DNA from: Lamellibrachia columna
Lineage: Eukaryota; Annelida; Polychaeta; Sabellida; Siboglinidae
NCBI GenBank assembly: GCA_963662155.1
Contig: OY759265.1
Location: forward strand, 46,431,906-46,495,905
Length of the DNA stretch: 64,000 nucleotides
Direction of reading: 5' to 3'
The translations under genes and the position numbers were made by a program. Positions 38,641 through 48,537 of this stretch are shown piece by piece (the first letter of the stretch is position 1; each line of letters starts with the position of its first letter). The notes under the pieces are model-generated. The model was not told the DNA's origin and did not search any database. It worked only from the letters and a program-made list of their open reading frames with translations.

Positions 38641-39516
38641 GCCTAAGTTAATGTAGAAATACTACATTTGGAAATATGTGAAGCAAGTTGGTTATGCCAA
38701 ATTATGCCACAAGAAATTGTTTCGTCATAAGACTCTCTCTTTCCATGGCCGACAATGTTGTCCCAGCGGGTGACATTCTACAAGTCGCAGTCGTCATCAG
38801 TGTATAACACCACCGCGTAAGACTATATTGAGTCCACGACAAGTTATACATTTACCTGGGGTCTTTTACTGGCAAAGGCAGCAGTAGGCGGCTACAGCTT
38901 TAATATCTCATCCAAATGACACGTGTTTCCAACTCCCTTCCCATGCATTCCATCCCATGCATTCCATCCCATACATTCCATCGTTGGACGTTGTGTCCAA
39001 CGTTTGCAAAACGACATGGGTGGGTGGCCGGTGTAGTGAAAAGTTCAACTGTCAACTCCGCCCAAAACATACCGTATATGTATTATAAAGTTGTCACATT
39101 GCGATCCACTTTCACTGTTTAGTGACACTTTCACTGTTTAGTGACACTATCCTAATAAAGCTATTGTTCCTTATGCAAGTCCGAGACAACGTATACATGC
39201 AACACTTGCAATCATCTCAGCATGGTTATATACACAGAATAGGCACGAGATCAAAGATATTATTTGTTCTGCTATGATTGATGACACCAATGAGTGGATT
39301 AAGGCAAAATTTAACATAGTTCATAAAGTCCACGATTCCTTCGAGTTTATCCATTAATTCAGTCGTGTTCTCGTATAAGGAAGAATTGACTGAGCCACGT
39401 CATGCACGCTTTTGCCGTCACTCGTGGTTATATACGAGATAGAGTCAACATGTAGTGCTCAAGTTACACATTTACCCCCCCCCCCCTGTGTGGGATCGTT
39501 TACTTCCCCTTGCAGT

Positions 39517-39766
39517 CAGCAGCGGATTTGGGTGGGCTTAGGGGTCTCAAACCCCACCTAGGCCATGGATGGGGTTTTAGACCCCTCTCTGTCCGTGACA
39601 AATATTACAGTAAAAGAAGACTTATATAGGCCTATATCGGAACTATAGTGTCAATGTAAAGACTGAAATATTAGCAGCCGGCTAATATAAACCCTTATGT
39701 AAGTAGAACGACATATGACTACGACTGACTGAGACCTCCCTTCCATCAACCCTAAATCTGCCCCTG
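39517..39766. mobile_element. hAT-like MITE of 250 bp
   Basis: The left end CAGCAGCGGATTTGGGTGGG and the right end, read on the minus strand, CAGGGGCAGATTTAGGG both fit the CAG-GGCGGATTTAGGG termini common among hAT elements. There is no coding sequence. I could not find a matching 8-bp target duplication. It appears to interrupt an inverted SINE tail (39440-39516). Confidence 0.5.
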
Positions 39767-40087
39767 GACTACACATGAGGTAGAGAGGATCTATGGTTAT
39801 AGTATATCTATGGTTATAGTATATATCTCAGTCTATGAAAACAGTCGATTTGACATGTTGATGGTAAGCCTTATATACGAATGTATCCGAGAATCACTTT
39901 TATACAGTTTATCATTGCCGTAGATCGCGATCAGCAAAACGATTGAACCGATCAGCTCTGGTGGAAAGTGTGTGTCCTTGACTGTTATGCCTTAGTAGTT
40001 TTTGGTGTATAGAACCCCCGGATATGAGGCCCCGATGTGGCCTCAGCGATAACTATCAGACACACAATACCCGCGTTCTCCGTCGTC

Positions 40088-40170
40088 GACACACACACGC
40101 ACACGCACACGCACACGCACACGCACACGCACACGCACAAGCACACGCACACGCACACGCACATGCACAT
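40088..40170. repeat. (CACACG)n microsatellite
   Basis: About 13 copies of a hexamer GCACAC with two variants. Confidence 0.9.
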
Positions 40171-40473
40171 GCCACGGGATGTTCCGTGTATAAAAGGAAC
40201 ATTGTTAATACTGTGGTCCACGTTTTTATCTGCATTGAACATATGTTACTGCTTTTTTCTCCGAATTGTACCCTCTGTGAATACTTGTACACGACCACAG
40301 TTAAGTAACGTCCATCTGTTCTCAAGAAATTGTAACGCCCGTATAGTGTCGTGTACGGTATCGCAGACTGATCTACCCCGGAGAAAACACCAAGAAATCC
40401 GGAGTAACATATAACTTCATTTAATGTCCAAGCATCTGGGCTATTCTCTTGTAACCAGTAAAATTTCTATATA

Positions 40474-40568
40474 GAAAAGAAACGACAACACAAAATTATC
40501 ACTTTCGGAAGATAAGAAAATGATTGGTGTCACGGAACGACGTCATCGTGGATAGATAACTATTAATG
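40474..40568 (+). repeat. Interspersed repeat family S, copy 2
   Basis: GAAAAGAAACGACAACACAA, AATTATCACTTTCGGAAGAT and GATAGATAACTATTAATGTA match 38313-38408 in order. Confidence 0.75.
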
Positions 40569-40737
40569 TAATTTGTACGTGACGTCGCGCTGTCGTGGAC
40601 AACCACGACATATAGAATACAGCCGCCAGCTGGTGACAGTCACTGCAAGGTGACATGTGTCCCCTACCCGACACATGGCGCCGTGTCACACTCGACGTTG
40701 TACAACGTCACACGTCTACAACATACAAGACGGCAGG

Positions 40738-40960
40738 ATCGGTCCGAGACGACAGGACAGGCATATAGGACGACATGACGGGCATGCGACGACAGGACGG
40801 GTGTATGACGAACGGACGGGCATGCGATGGCAGGACGGGCCTGCATGGGACGACAGGACGAGCCTGCATGAGACGACAGGACGGGCCTCCGTTGACAGAA
40901 CGGGCCTGGGACGACAGGAAGGGCCTGAGACGACAGGACGGGCTTCTGACGGACCTTGAC
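40738..40960. repeat. Irregular GACGACAGGACGGGC minisatellite
   Basis: Roughly ten diverged copies of 16-22 bp with GACGACAGGACGGGCCTG at the core, directly before the 22-bp array. Confidence 0.75.
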
Positions 40961-41009
40961 TTGAGTCTGCTCCGGTCTTTGGTTGGGGCTGAAGAAAGGA
41001 CGGCCCTGT

Positions 41010-41490
41010 GGACATGCAGGCACCGTCCAGTGGACATGCAGGCACCGTCCAGTGGACATGCAGGCACCGTCCAGTGGACATCCAGGCACCGTCCAGTGGA
41101 CATGCAGGCACCGTCCAGTGGACATGCAGGCACCGTCCAGTGGACATGCAGGCACCGTCCAGTGGACATGCAGGAACCGTCCAGTGGACATCCAGGCACC
41201 GTCCAGTGGACATGCAGGCACCGTCCAGTGGACATGCAGGCACAGTCCAGTGGACATGCAGGCACCGTCCAGTGGACATGCAGGCACCGTCCAGTGGACA
41301 TGCAGGCACCGTCCAGTGGACATGCAGGAACCGTCCAGTGGACATGCAGGCACCGTCCAGTGGACATGCAGGCACCGTCCAGTGGACATGCAGGAACCGT
41401 CCAGTGGACATGCAGGAACCGTCCAGTGGACATGCAGGCACCGTCCAGTGGACATGCAGGCACCGTCCAGTGGACATGCAGGTACAGCCC
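41010..41490. repeat. 22-bp minisatellite, about 22 copies
   Basis: Each unit contains GGACATGCAGGCACCGTCCA and then GT. Copies vary at GGCACC/GGAACC and CATGC/CATCC. The period is not a multiple of three, so six frames stay open over the array; none is a gene. Confidence 0.95.
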
Positions 41491-41781
41491 AACAGATATA
41501 CGAGAATGGGATAAAGTTAATATAAACATGTTTAGACAGGTCCTTGTTTATCTACTCCATTTCCTGTCTCAGCGACCGAAGCCTCTGCTCACGAGTGTTT
41601 CGATTGCTCATTCTCAGCGTCTTTGGACCCAAACTCTCACAAATGTGCTTAATATATATATATACAGGTTAAAACGGCTAATGTAAATTAAAACTGCGAA
41701 ATTATATGTGCAAATTTTTTTTTTATAATTAAATAATGTGGAATCAGAGGTAAATAATAAACGCTTTTCCTGAACAAACGG

Positions 41782-41830
41782 CATTAGGTGTTTGAACATT
41801 AGGTGTTTGAACATTAGGTGTTTGAACATT
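41782..41830. repeat. 15-bp tandem repeat, three copies
   Basis: CATTAGGTGTTTGAA repeated. Confidence 0.9.
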
Positions 41831-42829
41831 CTGCCTGGTTAATACGTAGGTGATTATAATTCAACACTGTTTAGAACTATTATCATTTATTACATTGTTA
41901 GGGCTACTTATGTAAAACAGGCGCCCTATTTTGCAATTATAATCATTTATAACATTCTCACATTCGTTAAGCAAGATCGTTTACTATTTAGGAATGCTAC
42001 AAGCTGTTTAAGAACTATAAATATTGATAACATTCTTACTTATGTAAAACAAGTTATTTATAACATCGATACATGGTATAATAATACATTATTATTTTCC
42101 CCAGCATTTCAATATCTTTGTCGGGCGGCAGTGAAATCTCGCGTGTACAGAATCGACAATTAAGTGAGCCATATTTTGCGGCGACTGCTTGCACCGCACC
42201 CATGCAAGAACGGTCAACACGCCAACCGCGACCTCGTCTCCGCCAGCAACGACCGTGGCAGTGAGTCGGCAAAGCACGGAGTCTCCGTGGTTCAAGTACA
42301 CGACCGCGTTCAAACACTCGTGTCATCATTATAAGGAGACGATATCCACACTGGGGCGAGAACAATGTGTCAAGCACTGTCGCACACGACTAACGCTGCG
42401 GGTGTCGCGCTAAACATCCGATTGTCTGAGAGAGTGTGTCATTGATTAGTCACCAGACCCGACGACACTGTTTCCGCGTCAGGCATGAGTTCGTGGTGCC
42501 GTTTTGAGTCTCGGCGTTTCTTCAGGCGGCTACGTTTAACTTTAGAATATTTGGTTGTGTAGTATGAATACACACTGCTTGTTGTGTTCTATGCGGTCCT
42601 CATTAACCTTGGTAGGCAAACGATCTAACGGAGTAAACCCTAACAGTATATCCGGAGTGGAGCCCCTAAGGCGGTCTGATGTCAACCTTGCCATCCTTCC
42701 TGCAGTTCCTGCAGCCGGGCTGGTGCCAAATGTACTGCTCTGACCAGTGGGGGAGACGACTAGACAAACCACACACTTCGCCCAAGCTTGCGCCATGAAA
42801 GAGTAGCGCAAACCATTCTTGCGAGACAG
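41831..42829. other. Intergenic, no gene seen
   Basis: AT-rich to 42.1 kb, then CpG-richer. No recognised coding content. Confidence 0.4.
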
Positions 42830-42868
42830 AAGGGGGGTTCGAACGGGAGATTCGTTCGAACCCCCCTT
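42830..42868. repeat. Perfect 15-bp inverted repeat
   Basis: AAGGGGGGTTCGAAC (42830-42844) pairs with GTTCGAACCCCCCTT (42854-42868) across a 9-nt loop. GTTCGAACC fits a pol III B box, but no tRNA cloverleaf surrounds it. A related GCTCGAACCCCCAT occurs at about 42921. Confidence 0.85.
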
Positions 42869-44938
42869 TTTGAGAGAATTGTGCAGAACTCATCCCATAA
42901 ACCCCCGGCTGATCGTGTACGCTCGAACCCCCATTTTCAAAACCCTGAAAGCGGCCCTGGTGTACTATATTTTCATCGTAGTCAATTTACGTTGAAACGA
43001 TGGCCTGATGTATTGTTAAGAAATGATTCACCAGAAGGGTACATCATATTGATTGATGTTATCATCTTTAAAAGAAACGTTTTTAACTGGCTACTACAAT
43101 AACGATGATATCATAAAGGGTCGGTTGTTATTAAAATAGTACTTACGTCGTGCTTTCTATACGATAAGATCAACAAGCCATCGAGCATTGTTGATACTAG
43201 TCACCGTTTAGTCGTTAGTCATCGTGAACTGCAGCCGTTTGTGTTGTAAAGACAATAATGCATTACCTGGAAGACTTCCTGCATGACATCAGTGGACCAA
43301 CATGTCCTTGATTTGCCGTAACTGTTTTGTTTTCTAGCAACACGAGCTATAACAGTGATCGAACTTCCTGAATTTTATGCAAATTAACTCCTTTTCTAAG
43401 AACACAAAACGTTTAAGCAAATCAGCAGTCCGCTGCCGCCATTTACCGAGGGCAGTACGGTGACATTATGTTTTACTTCAAAACTTGGTGAGCAGGTGAC
43501 TTTTCCCTGAAAACTTATCTTTGCCCCGTCTATGAACAGAAAATGTCTTCAAACAGAACGCAACTTTCGTTTTAATTTATCTTCCGCGTACATGTGTATA
43601 ATGATAGGCTTATTGGCCCATTTACATGTCAGTGCATCATAACGGTGCCTACGATCCGCCGACGAAGGCCGTCTGTGTTCCCGGACACGTTCGGATGGAA
43701 ACGAACCACGCGCCGCCAGGATCACGTTTCTCGCGCTTGACTCGTCGAGGATCCGTTGAAATGACAAGGCGAAGACGCCGGCCGCTCAGGCACAGTCGTC
43801 GACACATTTCACAATGCGTGTTTGTTTTTTAGACGTTGTTGTTTCGATAGTCACGCTAGATTCGTGCTGATATGTTCAACGTGGCACTAACAGTATTGTT
43901 TTCGAGTTGATAGGTCACAATCCCGCGGGGTGTTTCTTATCTTCCCACGGTTTGACACAGTAAGTGGGGTCCTCAGAGTAATTCGCCACACCCGGCACGG
44001 GGACCGAAGTTCTGTGGGGTTCTCTGGTACGTTCTTGGGTTATACCCCCGCAAACTTTATAAAGCGGGATATATTGTAATCCGACTAAGCACCCGGATTC
44101 CGTTCCGTTGGTTTCTGGGTTGATTGTGGTTTGTATACGTCATGGGATCATCGACACTGCCACATTTAGAAATGAAGTTAATATAATTGTCCTGCTTTTG
44201 GGCGCCACACTTGGCGACCTCGCTCTGCGACACCGCCAAGGTCAAGGTCGCGCTGACAAGCTGCATTAATGTGACAGCCGCCATTTTGGAGATGCCTGAT
44301 TCTGAATACAAGCATTTCCGGGTGTCTGGTTCCTGTCAGGTATTTGACTTAAATAGAATCATACTTGTACTCTCCTCTCAAAGCTATTACGGCTGCCACG
44401 ACTGTCTTTACTGTCAGCACGGTTAAGATGTGTTCAAATGAAAAGTTACTGATTTTTAATGATGTAAAATAAAAATTTATAGTACGCAAAAGATGTTCAC
44501 CCCTTTCCAACACTTTATTACATATAATAATAGCATAGTAATCATCATCATTATTATTATGGAATTCAAACTGTTTGTTTTAAATATTAAATGAAATGTT
44601 AGTAATAACTGTTAGCGTTAGTAGCATTTAATGTCTTCCAGTTGACTGTGGCCAGAATCGTCCGTTGACTGCCGTAAATCAGACACTATGAAGTGGCAGA
44701 AATACATTTCGTGACGAAACACGACAGTTGATAGAATCATGGAATTTTTTATTTTATGATTATTCTTTTTTTTTGGGGGGTATGATGGCGTATTGCTGGT
44801 CACATATATGGAGTGTCTCACGGTCTGTGCTTCAGACCTCCTTGCGCCCAAGTACGACGGCCTGGTCACACGATGCGGGGACTGGGGTCTTCTCGGGGCG
44901 TTCTCGCTCTCTCGTCCTCGCACGGCGCGGAGACACGG
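42869..44938. other. Intergenic, no gene seen
   Basis: No recognisable gene, RNA or mobile element in this 2-kb stretch. Confidence 0.4.
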
Positions 44939-45797
44939 CCCTCCCTCCCTCCCTCCCTCCCTCCCTCCCTCCCTCCCTCCCTCCCTCCCTCCCTCCCTCC
45001 CTCCCTCCCTCCCTCCCTCCCTCCCTCCCTCCCTCCCTCCCTCCCTCCCTCCCTCCCTCCCTCCCTCCCTCCCTCCCTCCCTCCCTCCCTCCCTCCCTCC
45101 CTCCCTCCCTCCCTCCCTCCCTCCCTCCCTCCCTCCCTCCCTCCCTCCCTCCCTCCCTCCCTCCCTCCCTCCCTCCCTCCCTCCCTCCCTCCCTCCCTCC
45201 CTCCCTCCCTCCCTCCCTCCCTCCCTCCCTCCCTCCCTCCCTCCCTCCCTCCCTCCCTCCCTCCCTCCCTCCCTCCCTCCCTCCCTCCCTCCCTCCCTCC
45301 CTCCCTCCCTCCCTCCCTCCCTCCCTCCCTCCCTCCCTCCCTCCCTCCCTCCCTCCCTCCCTCCCTCCCTCCCTCCCTCCCTCCCTCCCTCCCTCCCTCC
45401 CTCCCTCCCTCCCTCCCTCCCTCCCTCCCTCCCTCCCTCCCTCCCTCCCTCCCTCCCTCCCTCCCTCCCTCCCTCCCTCCCTCCCTCCCTCCCTCCCTCC
45501 CTCCCTCCCTCCCTCCCTCCCTCCCTCCCTCCCTCCCTCCCTCCCTCCCTCCCTCCCTCCCTCCCTCCCTCCCTCCCTCCCTCCCTCCCTCCCTCCCTCC
45601 CTCCCTCCCTCCCTCCCTCCCTCCCTCCCTCCCTCCCTCCCTCCCTCCCTCCCTCCCTCCCTCCCTCCCTCCCTCCCTCCCTCCCTCCCTCCCTCCCTCC
45701 CTCCCTCCCTCCCTCCCTCCCTCCCTCCCTCCCTCCCTCCCTCCCTCCCTCCCTCCCTCCCTCCCTCCCTCCCTCCCTCCCTCCCTCCCTCCCTCCC
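44939..45797. repeat. Uninterrupted (CCCT)n/(AGGG)n microsatellite, about 215 units
   Basis: A pure CCCT array of 859 bp on the plus strand. The minus strand is AGGG repeated, giving dense G-quadruplex potential. Long PPSLPPSL and GGREGGRE frames are artefacts. Confidence 0.97.
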
Positions 45798-46299
45798 ATC
45801 TCCTCTTCTGCCGGAAGATCTATGGCCACCGTCACGGACCGGGCAAAGGTATGCGCCAAAAATGGCAACTTCTCGTGTGAAAGACACGAAGAGAACAAGT
45901 ATGTCTACATTTCAGGGGTGACAGTAAGGTCCTATTGGGCTAGTATATCTACGCCGGGTTAGTTACAGCTGGGTTAGTTATATCCTGCAGGCTTCCTTGC
46001 TCTCGTGGACCGGGTTTAACATATAATTTTCCTTTCCCGGAAACATTAACCGCCAGTCACTATTACGCGTGTAATTCTCACAGCGGTATGTTTTTACAGG
46101 GCAGGGTGGAACACATCTCGCGCAAGGGCAAATAATGTATTAGATAATTATACAGCAGAAATAACAGTTTTGGCGCCTGAACTGTGATACTCGTGTTCAT
46201 TATAGTGTTTGTTTTCAACTTCGTGTTATACACGGCGGAAGCCCGCTGGAACAACAATTCCTGTTAAACCAACTCTAGTAAAGACGGTTGGTGTGTTCT
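45798..46299. other. Intergenic, no gene seen
   Basis: No recognisable feature. Confidence 0.4.
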
Positions 46300-46905
46300 A
46301 CACCCTTTCTTCTTCCATCTGTTTTATATTTTATACACTCACTCTTCAACCCTCTGTTTTATACATCCACTATTCACCCGTGTTTTATGCACCTTCTCTT
46401 CACCCCTCTGTTGTATAACCCTCTCTGCACCCCTCTGTTGCATGCACCCACCCTTCACCCGTCTGTTTTATTCACCCCTCTGTTTTATACAACCACTCTT
46501 CACCCCTCTATTTCATACACCAACTCTTCACCCCTTTGTTTTATTCACCCACTCTTCCCACCTCTCTGTTATACCCTCACCCTCTCTTCACCCCTCTGTT
46601 TAATAACCCTCTCTTCACCCCTGTGTTTTATACACCCATTATGCAGCCATCTGTTTTATTCACCCAATAGTCATCCCTCTGTTTCATACACCAACTCTTC
46701 ACCTCTCTAATTTATAAACCCATCGTTCATCCCTGTTTTATTCACCTACTCTTCACCCTCTGTTTTATAATTCTCTCGTCACCCTCTGTTTTACACACCA
46801 ACTCTCCACCCCTCTGTTTTATCCACACACGCTTCACCCGTGTTTTATACATCCACTATTCACCCCTCTGTTTTATTCACCCATTCTCCATCCCTCTGTT
46901 CTACC
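46300..46905. repeat. Diverged minisatellite (CTCTTCACCCCTCTGTTTTA type)
   Basis: Imperfect units of about 25-30 bp with CACCCCTCTGTTTTATACA as core, repeated about 20 times with length variation. Open frames here are repeat translations. Confidence 0.85.
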
Positions 46906-47744
46906 TTCAGTCACAGAAAAGTTTGCAGGCATGGTATGTTCCCAACAACCCCTTTGCGCCAGAAAGGCCCAGGGCGGCAAAATGTTCCCCACAACCACTC
47001 CGCATCAGATCAAGTTGCATAATACAATTTACCCAGATAAACCCTTTAGAAATACTAAAAACTTGAAATGAAAACAACACGAACGGTTTATTAACCAGAT
47101 ATGCGCTAACAATTTGTATTTGTTTACGTTGTGTACTGTGTAGTTGTGTAGATACTACACCATTTACAGTTTTGACGCCACTCACTCCACCGGCAAAATC
47201 GCGACCTGTCCAACTCCGTTACGTGCGAAAACGTCAGCTTTCCCGCAGCAATTTCCTCCTCGTACCAGCGTGTGCATCCCCTGCCCCTGTCTAGACCTAT
47301 AAACCCGGTGTAACTCAATACAAAAGTTTTAATCATAACACGGCTACCCTGAAACCATCACGCGCACGAGTAACACGGCGCGCTAACTATTAGTTCACCA
47401 TGCATTCGCTAGAAGCGCTACGGGCGGTGCACTTTCCCTTTCTCTAGCTGGAGACGCCGCCGATCGTCGCCGCTGCCGGAAACGGCCGTTGTGAGCGAGT
47501 GCTAAACGCAATGAATACCAATCACACGTATAACCCATCTTTATTCGATCACAACGACTGCTTGTTGGTTCGATTACTTTCTAATCGAACGTGTGTAGAA
47601 AACTTCTGATAAATAATTAATATGCCTTGAATTATGTAGCGACTGGTAGTGTACGAGGGGAGGGCGCGCAGCAGTGACCGTTTGTAATCGATGTTAAACG
47701 AGTGCCGAGTGACAATAAGTCGGCGCTAATGCGAACGGCGATGA
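46906..47744. other. Intergenic upstream region, no gene seen
   Basis: Becomes CpG-rich toward the kinase promoter. No coding signal recognised. Confidence 0.35.
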
Positions 47745-48176
47745 TTAGTATTTGTAACGTTTGACGTTGCGCGGCCAGCAGACGACATTTTCGCGACTCC
47801 ATTGTTCAATTCGGTCGACGACGGATTTGCCGCGCTGCGATGCGCCGGCTGGTGCGATGGCGCGAGAATGAACCGGCTCTGATGGAGTCGGCTGGCGAAG
47901 ATCGTTCTCGACTTCCGACGCCGCGGCCGTCAAAACAGCGTTGTTTCTCTGACTGCGCCGAATCTTTCCGTCGCTGATTAACGTGGACGACGCCGCGGTA
48001 TCGTCGGTTTGTTTGTTGTCGGGACGCCGTTTACTTTCACTTGCTCGCCCTGCGCCGCTCGCTTTTCGAATGTCGTCTGCTCGTCGGTAATTAGGGAATA
48101 GCGCGCGTCTTGACTTCCCGCGCCTGCTCGGATTTACGCCGGCGATTATCTGACGGCGCAACGCCGACGCCAGCAC
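47745..48176 (-). CDS. Possible divergent ORF or exon, unknown product
   Basis: An open frame of 143 codons on the minus strand ends with TAA at 47745. It begins without an ATG, so if real it would be a 3' exon whose upstream acceptor is not fixed. The product is basic and Ser/Ala/Arg-rich, with a more protein-like C-terminus (SVVDRIEQWSRENVVCWPRN). Codon third positions are C/G-rich. I recognise no domain. The high CpG of this island can keep random frames open, so this may be spurious. Confidence 0.2.
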   Translation of the reverse strand: MLASALRRQIIAGVNPSRRGKSRRALFPNYRRADDIRKASGAGRASESKRRPDNKQTDDTAASSTLISDGKIRRSQRNNAVLTAAASEVENDLRQPTPSEPVHSRAIAPAGASQRGKSVVDRIEQWSRENVVCWPRNVKRYKY

Positions 48177-48426
48177 GGAACGCGTCGGATGCGGCAGTGC
48201 GCTGGGCCCGTGTGTGTGTCGTTTGTGTTATCGGTGTAAACATTACGATGTCTCGGCGGCGAGACGGCACCCGGTCGGGGAAAAACGCCGCCACTGCTGC
48301 TACCAAGGACCTAGCGTGTCCAGCCAAGCATGTCGAAATAACGGTGCCCATCCGGATTACGCACGCCGCCCTATGACTGGGGCGACCCGCCCCCTGCCTT
48401 CACGCCGGTAGCTAGTGTCCAGAGAC
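48177..48426 (+). promoter_or_regulatory. Kinase promoter/5' leader with an upstream ORF
   Basis: A CpG-rich block directly upstream of the kinase start. If transcription begins before 48248, the leader contains an ATG-initiated 42-codon upstream ORF (48248-48376, starting MSRRRDGTRSGKN). That ORF ends 50 bp before the main ATG in a different frame and could damp translation. A TAG at 48409-48411, in frame with the kinase, rules out an N-terminal extension through this region. Confidence 0.45.
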
Positions 48427-48537
48427 ATGGGCAAAAAAATCCGCTACCTTGGACGCTACGTGATGGACGACGTTAGCCTGGGAAAGGGGAATTTTGCGCG
48501 GGTTGAGCTGGCTACGCACGACATGACGCACATAAAG
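48427..48537 (+). CDS. First coding exon of a CAMK-like Ser/Thr kinase (SIK/MARK type), partial
   Basis: This encodes 37 residues: a short leader, then the start of a kinase N-lobe. The ATP-binding glycine loop is GKGNFARV at residues 19-26, followed by ELATHDMTHIK. It ends at AAG|GTAAGA, a strong donor in phase 0, exactly where kinases of this group continue with VAIKII and the catalytic lysine. The G-GNFA-V-LATH pattern fits AMPK-related kinases, most like salt-inducible kinases (GKGNFAVVKLA-H) with MARK next. The start ATG has G at -3 and +4. No second exon is found before the window ends, so the subfamily is not settled. Confidence 0.7.

Noticed and set aside
40664..41686. Six overlapping ORFs of 168-303 codons with CMSTGRCLHVHWTVPACPLDG-like repeats
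   Set aside because: They come from the 22-bp minisatellite, for the same reason.
42830..42868. Possible tRNA suggested by GTTCGAACC
   Set aside because: No acceptor, D or anticodon stems can be drawn around it; the sequence is a simple palindrome.
44939..45797. Telomere-like repeat
   Set aside because: CCCT lacks the AA of the animal CCCTAA repeat.
44618..45962. ORFs of 350-426 codons with GGRE or PPSL repeats
   Set aside because: Translations of the CCCT tetranucleotide array, with all frames open on both strands.
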